NCBI GenBank assembly: GCA_030704615.1 | Contig: CM060733.1 | Location: 2,296,001-2,360,000, forward strand | Origin: Takakia lepidozioides | Lineage: Eukaryota; Streptophyta; Takakiopsida; Takakiales; Takakiaceae | Direction: 5' to 3' | DNA length: 64,000 bases | In this document: positions 56,441 through 64,000 of the stretch, piece by piece | How the letters are laid out: every line of letters begins with the position of its first letter | Numbering within the stretch: position 1 is the first letter of the stretch | Program-made: the position numbers and the translations under genes | Notes under the pieces: model-generated | The model's input: the letters and a program-made list of their open reading frames with translations, nothing else | Database searches by the model: none | Told to the model about the DNA's origin: nothing

Positions 56441-58254
56441 AATTTCTCGGGGTACGCGGCGCGGTGAAGGAAGAAGCGGGCAGGGAGGCTGGGGCGGGGC
56501 CCATACTGACTTAAGGAAAATATGTGGGCCCGTTGCTGTTGCAGTCCCTAGTTCTTCTTTTGGTACTCTATCTGCATGACTTCTTGGATAGGCGCAAAGT
56601 GCCCATGAGAGGTGCAGTGGGGATGTATTAGGGGGCGGAAGGGATGGTCACTTAACGGATATCTTTAATGTCTCATCATATTTGATTTATCCAAATGACA
56701 TGCATACATGTACGTATATGCACATGTGTACATATACTTGTTTTTATCAAAAATTAGGTTGTGCCAATATGAATTAAGTTGTGCCAACAATTGAGTGCCG
56801 CCAACGTTGTTGGCACCATTAAGCTTGTTGGTGCTTTAGTGGTGCCACAAACCTTACTGGCGCCACCTATGTTGTTGACCCCCACGTTGTCAACAAGTGG
56901 TGTGAACAAGTAGGTTGATTTATCGAGGGACATGGTCATACGGCATTCCTTACTCTTGAATCTTGCATTCATGCCAGTCTTCCTCACTGGGGGTATGATT
57001 CAACAGGTGGTAACTTACCTATTATAAAGCTGGGTTGCAGAAGTTGCATCACAAGGCTCTGTATCCCTTGGGTTTGATAGGCTGGGGAACATTGGGAACA
57101 CCGGTTAGAAATACTAAGCTCAACGCAGGGGTCACCGGAAAGATTACAGTGGGAGTGAAGGCTTGCCAAAATTCTGTCAGGATTACTTTGCCAATCTTGT
57201 AGAGTTGATATTGAAATAAATGCCCAGGTCTGTACAAGTACTGGGGCAAATTAGTATTGCAAAGAATGTGAACTATCCAATCATACTCTAGTTTTTCCAA
57301 CCCAGTAGTTGAAACTTGAAACCTATTGGATTCTACATTCACATAAATCAAAATGTTTTTCTCACCCATATGCACTCAGAACCAAGGGCCTCCCAACCAC
57401 CTATACTACAGCGATTGAGAGGTGTTCTTGGAAGGTGTTCTTGGAAGCTTTTCTGTAAAGCAACTTACCGGCTCAAGCTGGATTCAAATGGCAAGGTTTT
57501 GGTAATGCTGTTTTCTTGTCTTTGTGTAAAGAACTCTGTGGAGACCCACCAGTACCTACGCCCTTTATTCTGAGTCTCGTTGTGCCCAACTCATTGTACC
57601 CAATGTTCCTGGCAATCTGGACTCGATTCCTCTGTCTGCTTCGTGACTCTGCCTTTCGGAAATTATAATCAAGTCGTCTTCATCACCATGTGGAGCCCAC
57701 AGAAAGTATTCAATGACATTATTTCTTCCAACTGCAATCTTTGCTCAGGAAATAGAATGTCAAGTCATGACCTTTTGAGCCCACCTTTGGTGATGCCCGT
57801 TTATTTGTTCCTAGTCATTTGTTTACCAGTAATCTCCACAAGAACAAACCCCATCTTGGAAGTGGTGAAAGTGGTTAACATCCCATACAACGACTGTTCA
57901 TCCTACAAACTTTGAGATAAACTTGGTAGTATGTTCTTGATGATGCGGATAGGTGTGCGTGGAATGTGATGAGCCCGAAAGTAATAGTCAGCTTCTTACT
58001 GTGGTGGAAGAGATTATTCCTACAAAGTGCATGTCAGGCACATACACATCGCCTTCGACGCCCAGGCAATCTCCTGTGCTCAACATGGAGTCCTCCATTG
58101 GTGGATACAATTGTCTTTTACACCGGATGTATGTACCTAATTGTGAACCTCAATGTCGTACCCTGGTTCCTTCTGGATACCTGTCTGCCATCATTTTTCT
58201 CGGCTTTGCTTGAGCCTCGCACCTACCAACTGCAGCACAGATGTTCAATAGCAG
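56441..58254. other. No gene supported
   Basis: Mixed sequence with a run of GTTGTTGGCACC-like near-repeats at 56780-56900 (GTTGGTGC, GTTGTTGGC). Open stretches are short and lack recognisable domains. Confidence 0.35.
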
Positions 58255-59470
58255 CGCTTAAGTTGGAGCATGCTGTGGACCCCACTCAAGAAGGCACTTT
58301 GCGGCATGTTCTGCTAGTTTCACATCGCCATGAACTCTGCAGGCACCAAGCAAGGACCCCCACAATGAGGCATCTGGTTCTATCGGCATTTTGTTAATGA
58401 TGTCCTGGGCCTTTTCCAATTGTCCTGCACGGTCGAAAAGGTCTACCATGCAGCTAAAATGCTCCACTGTAGGAGTAACGTCATGAACTCGACTCATCGA
58501 ATCAAAGTAGTACCGGCCTTCTTCCACTAGGCCCCCATGGCTGCATGCAGAGAGACGACACGTGAAGGTGATGTCGTCCAGCTTTATGCCATCCTGTTGC
58601 ATTTGCTCAAATAACTTTAGGGCCTCTCGACCACAACCAGTCCGAGCATATCCTGCAATCATTGCATTCCATCTGACCACATTTCGCAGAGTCATATTGT
58701 TGAACACTTCATGTGCATCCTTCATGCTTCCACATTTGGCCTACATATCAGCAAGGGCAGTCTCCAGAATGATATCAGGTGAAATTCCAGCTTTGATGAT
58801 GTCACCTTTGCCCTTTTCCAGGGCTGCAAGAGTGGCACACGCACTGAGAACGTAAATGAATGTTACACTATCGGGCTGCACCCCTTCCCATTGCATTTGT
58901 ACATACATCTCAAAAGCCTCCCTACCACAACCATGTTGGGCATATCCTGCAATGATGGAGCTCCATGAGACCACATGTCAAACACCATACGCGCCTCCTT
59001 CATGCTTCCGCATTTTGGAACACATGTTAGCAAGGGCAGTCTCAAGAAGGCTATCTGGCTCAATTCCAGCTTTGATGATCCCAGCATGGACCTCCTTGCC
59101 CTTTTCAAGAGCTCCTAGGCTGGCACATGCATTCAGGATGCAAGTGACTGTCACCCTGTCTGGAGTCAACCCTTTCTGTATCATTTGCTCATATATCTCC
59201 AAAGCCTCCCCACCACACCCATGCTGAGCATATCCTGCAATGATTGTGCTCCATGAGAGCACATCTCTTTGATTCATATTTTTGAACACTTCACGCGCTT
59301 CCTTCATGCCCCCGCATTTGCCATACACATCAACAAGGGTATTTTCCAGATTCACACATGATGGGATTCCAGCTTTGATGATATCAGCATGGACCTCTTT
59401 GCCCTTTGCTAGGGCACCTAGACTGGCACACGCATTGAGAACGCAAATGAACGTGATCCTGTCGATCTAG
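58255..59470 (-). pseudogene. PLS/E-type pentatricopeptide repeat protein pseudogene
   Basis: About ten PPR motifs are readable on the minus strand. Markers are VLNACASLGALAKGKEVHA, LVDVYGKCGGMKEAREVF, VLSWSTIIAGYAQHGCGGEA, LSACSHGGLVEEGRYYFDSM and the E-motif SLLGACRVHGDVKLAEHAA. PPR proteins bind organelle RNA and guide editing or processing. Damage: a frame change near 58985, and a TAG at 58743-58741 where the family has Tyr in the MYAKCG motif (ADM, stop, AKCGSMKDA). The N-terminus is lost beyond about 59470 and no DYW domain follows. The last motif lacks a normal end (a premature stop soon after CLLEWGPQ). The family is typical of land plants. Confidence 0.85.
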
Positions 59471-61094
59471 ACCCGGAAGAATATCCAGAGGCCGAAGCTT
59501 ATTACGCATTTGAGCGCGCCCCCCATGCACATGGGTGGAAGACAACATAGTTTTTAAGCTGGCCAATAGTCATATGTGAGTTTGTTCTACTTGGAGTGGG
59601 CTAAAAATCTATCAGAACTTGATTCTCTAGATGGATGATAGGACTATGTATGCCTTTTTCAAACGTGCAACTCATGAGTGGTTGGCTGCTGTCACCCATG
59701 TGAGTGTGAACAAGGAAAGCAGGCAGAAGTAGGGTTGCAGCCACTGTGGCTGCTCAGGACAGGGTATCTGTGAGCCAGTTGAGCCCAAGGCCACAGTCTA
59801 TGGGAAATTGAGATATATTCACTGTTGTTTAGTTGGTGGGACAACAGACCACCAAATTTGACATTTCAGTGCACACACCATTTTTGTGGCTTCAACTTGA
59901 GACTTGATATGTCCGTTAACAGCAACCTTATCAGTTCCTCTGCGGCGGTGTCTCTCCTGAGTTTATGGGGAAGAGAAAGCACATGCTTCTCCTTCCCTAC
60001 GTGACGTGTGGTTAATTTAACATTTTCATTCTTCCTCTGTCGAACCTTTCGTATATCTGCACAGTGATGTTGCCTAGTGACAACAATGTTAAATTTAGCA
60101 TTGCCATCGGGCGAGACATGTACAGTGATTCGCCTGTAACTACAGTCCTGGTTAGGTTTAATAGGAGGGCCCCGGTGAAGGAGCCGGCCCAAAAAGTGGG
60201 GTATGCCGCTATTTGTACCCCGCGCACGGTATTCTTTAGTAAAAGGCGAAAGAATAGTTCGCTTTGCGCTGAGCACACGGCTGATGAATTGCATGATGGA
60301 AGGCAAGGTTTATATAGGACTTATCCGTCGACATCTCTGCAAACGATATGGGATAAATATATGCCCAAAATTTTCCAGCGTAAAAAGCAAAACCCTACCA
60401 CTGCAGGCTTCCTGACTCCTGACCCTGCTGTTAATATGTACGTGATGGTCCAGAAATGTTGAAGTGATGAAAAGCAAACACGGCGACTGCATTCGTGAGA
60501 ATACTCTTGCAAGCCTTGCTTGATTGTTACTAAGAAGGCTTGCCCTGCGAACTTGGTATAGCTTAGTATCAATCGAGAGGGGGAGCATGCCATATGCCTA
60601 CATTCTCCTCTCCTTGTCGTCTCTGTTTAGGAGTCCATGCTGAGAACAGGGAATAACAAGTGTCCACCAGTTCATCTGCTGATGATATGTTGTTTGCTGC
60701 AGCTGATTATCTTTTGTGCGTTACAAGATTTGTCATCAATCCATGGCTGACAGGATAGAGGGTACCTCCGAAGCCGAGCCCTATCATTTACAAGCTTGAT
60801 ACTGTGCAAAATGTGGCCCAGACCCGTAGCCGACCATCGAGATTCGGCCCCCCGACTGAAAAGCCTGAGAGTGCACGGACTGCTACTCGACATTTGCAGC
60901 CAGAGTGTTCAGTCAGTGTCGTGACTATATCTGCCTAACAGTGTACAGCCAGGTGAGATCTAAATTTAACGGTGGTGGCACAACTGTGTGCGCAATACAA
61001 GAAGGTTTGCAACTCTGTCTCTAATTTCCTCACATGCACAACATGTTCAGTGATATGTAAATGCGCAACTCCACAAGGCAATCCTAGTTATTTG
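59471..61094. other. No gene supported
   Basis: Open stretches overlap on both strands around 59866-60462, with no conserved motif in any frame. The CpG-richer composition at 60050-60260 could mark a promoter. Confidence 0.35.
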
Positions 61095-61490
61095 CTGTTC
61101 TGCAGAAAGGAAGAGGAGATTGTAATTGCCCATGTGAGGGCAGCCTGAAGACAATATCCACTGCACTGTCCGGGATGTTCTCACCAGAGAGTGACCCTCT
61201 TCAGGACGATCAAGAACATTGTCACGTTACCTCTGTTCACCAACTTTCAAAATCTTGAGGCTGAGCCTAAGGCCCTGGCCCTGTTGGGATCTAATGCTGG
61301 GTAGCTCACACACAACAAGTTGATGCTTGTGTGAAGGGCTTTTTAGAGGATATCTGGAAAAACCGAACTAATTGTCTTCACCAAGATAAAGTCACACTGC
61401 CGGAGTGAGCCCCTCACAAAAGGTAGCATCTATTCCGTTTTGTTCCGCCCAAACTGGGCCACATGGCTGCGGCAAACAACCGTCTCTACA
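61095..61490 (+). mobile_element. LINE 3'-end fragment, degraded
   Basis: Aligns by eye with 53095-53490: AGGAAGAGGAGATTGTAATT, GTTCACCAACTTTC, TTGATGCTTGTGTGAAGGG and the ATGGCTGCGGCAAACAAC tail. It has several stops and small deletions. Same family as the LINE at 52343. Confidence 0.75.
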
Positions 61491-62772
61491 AGCTTCATCA
61501 TCTTGGAGTGTTTCAACTTCATCTTCGTCGTCTTCTTAAGACTCTTCTTCCTCATTCTATGTGGGAGTCCCACAACTCAATCTGCTAATAGCATGCTGTG
61601 AATGGGCATTTCTGTTGTTACTTTTTAGCGAGGGTTCTGTGTGAAGCCCATAAGTTAAATGATGCCCGTGGTGTGTGGTTGTAGGTGTCAGGAAAATCTA
61701 TGCAAGCGAGTAGGCTTGTTCATAAACAATCAATCATTTTCAGATCAGATTCCAATGGAGAGGAGTTTGAAGGGTGCCGCAAAGTGCTGAGCTCTATTTA
61801 CAGACTTGCCTCCCACCCATCATTGTGCGATACACATATTTGTGTGTAGGCTTAACTGAGGATGTACAGCAAATTTTACTTCCATGAATGCTTCAGGATG
61901 GTCATGGACCTCATACTGGCTTTGATGTTGTTGTGAGTGTCCTGTAGAAGATGTTCCCAGCTCCTTACAAGTGGTCGGGGGTGTATGCTGTCATCCATTA
62001 TAACCAACCGAGCTAAAAGGGGGGTCCTCGGTCAACCGTTTATTTTGTGTTGATAGCTCCAACTTTCAAGTCCTTGGGGAAGGTTAGGCCACTTCCACTT
62101 CCACTTTTCAGTGTGAGAATACCCAAGGAAAACAAAAAGGGGAAAAGAGAAAACGAGAGAGAGAGGTGTGAAGAACCAGATTCCTCTCTAGTCTTTATTC
62201 CCCATCAATGAATGTTATAACTCTGTGGGGATGAAGGTGCCTGTTACAACAGATGTGTCAGTGATGAGCATGTAAACTTGTCTTATATTAACCGCTAGTA
62301 GTAGATTAAGCAGTAGCCTTGTTGGCGGCATATCTGTCATTTCATCTGGATAACAATATGAGGAGCCAATAAGTGACAGCCATCTGGCCAGGCAGATGAA
62401 GGATGAAAAGACTATTTAATCAAGGGGGTCTAGAGCCCCAGTGTGCTGGTTTTTGGAGTGTTCATCTAGGTGTACCTGTGTGGATCTAGGTGTACCTGTG
62501 TGGATGAAAGTGTCTCTGTATGCGGTGTGTGATTAAGTTTAGGGAATCGTCCCTCAGGATCTGCAGTCCTCTAGAGTAAGATCCCTCATCCTATGCATGC
62601 TCGCTCTACTGTAGCTGTAGCTGTACTCCCCCTTTAAGCGCATCCACCACAGAGGAAGGGAATCTCTGGTGGGCGCCAGAATCTTGGTGGAGACGGGTCG
62701 CAAGATCTCGTCAATCATCACCTGGACATTCTCTGTTGGTACGACAGGTAGAAGTAGGCTGACGGCGTGACA
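61491..62772. other. Non-coding leader of the right-end open region
   Basis: Contains a tandem CTAGGTGTACCTGTGTGGAT (62467 and 62487) and a CTGTAGCTGTAGCTGTA run near 62615. Possibly the LTR or leader of a retroelement whose coding part begins at 62773, but no LTR pair or primer-binding site can be shown. Confidence 0.3.
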
Positions 62773-64000
62773 ATGGCGGCGCCTTCCCGTGCATGGTTGT
62801 TTTTGCTTCTAGCTATTGTCGTGCTTCCTTGTGTCTTTGTGATTCACTGTGTCACAGCAATGGCGTCTTCATCGCGCACTCCCACTGAAGCTGAGCTCAA
62901 CGCTTACAAGGAGACATCAGCAGGTAACTTTGAAGCAGTCTTTGCTGGGGTGTTGCGTGACTCAGTTGATCCCAAGCTCATCGTGGAGGTGGACTATCCT
63001 CCCTTTGGTGAACCATTTGAGCGGCCCGAGCTAGTTTTAGACACGCCCTCAGATCATTGGGTTCGTGAGTTCGAGCTCACAGCTGCCAAGGAGGGCTTGA
63101 AGCCCACGTGTAACAAAAAAGAGGCTGCTGAGCAACGCCGCAAAGTCATTGAGGCAGTGCAAGGTGCCAGAGCAGCAAAGCTCCTCCAATGCCTCTACGC
63201 TGCAGAAATTCACCGCAAGCTTCCTCTTTCGGTCGCTAAGGAGCGTCTACTTGCTAGTGAGACCCTGAGTTGGCCCGAGCTAGGGGTGCCGCAATTCACA
63301 GTTGCTAGTGAAGTCACCGTTGAGCTTGGCAGCTTTTTGCCACCACACTGACCGAGTCCAGTCAGGCTCTGGGAGTTAGTCCGAGGAGGGAGCTCTCTTG
63401 TTTTGGCCAATCTATGCCCTCTCTAGAAACCTGAGCACAATGTCGAGTTGTCTTGGGAGGATCATGTAGCAGACCTTCCAGTTTTTCGCTTTCCACATAC
63501 TGAGAACGACATCATCATCTTTCCTGGTACTGATTTTCGTGCTGAGAGGGTGGCCTTCAGTCTTCCCAACGCCGTGGTCACAAAATATCCAGTGCATACC
63601 TTGCTGGCCAAGGAGAAGATCATTCGCTCAGTAGTCCGCGTGTCCTTTTGGCTTAAGATTGACGAGAAACTATTGCACTTTTTGGGAGAATCCATGCACA
63701 TGCTTCATAAGCACAAGTTCGTGAGCTCACATCGTATCACTGACTGGGAGGACGAGCTGCAGCCCGTGCCAGGTCGGCAAGGAAGGTGAGAACCGTCCCT
63801 GCTTTATCAATCCAAAATGCCTGTGACCACTAGAGCTCGTGAGTCTTGGAAAATTTTTGATGATTTGGTGAGGAAGAGCCGGCCGATGAGGCAAAGGTTG
63901 ATACTCCAAATCTTCCCGAACCCATGTCCGAGACTCTATCTCCAGAGGAGCCTCTGGGGGTAGGCATTGCTAATCCTCCGCAAGGGACTCATGCAACCAC
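62773..64000 (+). CDS. Unidentified open region running off the right edge (possible gag-like)
   Basis: From ATG 62773 a 192-residue frame starts with a hydrophobic segment (AWLFLLLAIVVLPCVFVIHC) that looks like a signal peptide or anchor. It continues with an acidic region and ends TGA at 63349-63351. The next frame (63448-63789) encodes charged sequence with FRFPHTENDIIIFPG and WLKIDEKLLHFLGESMHML. A third, acidic frame (EEPADEAKVDTPNL near 63868) runs to the window end. The composition and codon choice look coding throughout but in three successive frames, suggesting a decayed single gene. I recognise no family; a retroelement gag is a guess based on the LTR-like leader. Confidence 0.35.

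Noticed and set aside
59866-60462. Overlapping open frames on both strands (about 130-146 codons)
   Set aside because: No motif, no splice context and no clear codon bias on either strand.

Overview
This window is nuclear DNA of a streptophyte plant. It holds GT-AG spliced genes, plant-type coiled-coil, bHLH and PPR families, and a dense layer of Ty3/gypsy, LINE, CACTA, PIF/Harbinger, MULE-like and possibly Crypton-like elements. The AMS-type bHLH gene and the PLS/E-type PPR relic point to a seed-free land plant. The methyltransferase-bearing gypsy element recalls elements reported from charophyte algae. I cannot name the species.

Positions 1-6.3 kb hold the 3' part of a Ty3/gypsy retrotransposon with an unusual pol: protease, C5-cytosine DNA methyltransferase, in-frame TAG, reverse transcriptase/RNase H, integrase and a C-terminal PHD finger, followed by a polypurine tract and a probable LTR with a partial tandem copy. 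6.3-13 kb holds minisatellite repeats, a shuffled LINE scrap, a Crypton-like recombinase fragment on the minus strand, and an array of diverged ~200-bp repeats.

13.1-29.2 kb looks like one very large DNA element inserted into that array; the array resumes on the far side, with CCCTCCCTC on both flanks. Inside it, on the minus strand, is a decayed MULE-like transposase with a SWIM zinc finger. On the plus strand is a long, intron-rich, decayed gene with a ParB-like motif and an amino-type (N4/N6) DNA methyltransferase domain. The first intron of that gene contains about 16 copies of a 116-bp repeat, each carrying a 36-nt palindrome. A 4-kb CACTA element with a GGA target duplication sits inside the methyltransferase domain. 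The window therefore contains two unrelated mobile elements, each carrying a different class of DNA methyltransferase.

29.2-36 kb holds a PIF/Harbinger-like transposase and Myb-like gene pair, a repeat cluster related to the one near 6.8 kb, and a 2.2-kb TIR element flanked by TA. 36.4-39.8 kb is the best intact host gene: a four-exon bHLH transcription factor with an ACT-like C-terminus, on the minus strand. 41.5-50 kb is largely non-coding. 50.3-51.6 kb is a plant ER-type coiled-coil membrane protein gene with one frame break. 52-64 kb mixes LINE fragments in both orientations, one exon of a DnaJ-type zinc-finger gene, a PPR pseudogene and an unidentified open region running off the right edge.

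Most element-derived genes carry single-base frame breaks or stops. The bHLH gene does not, so these look like decay rather than uniformly poor sequence, although assembly indels cannot be excluded.
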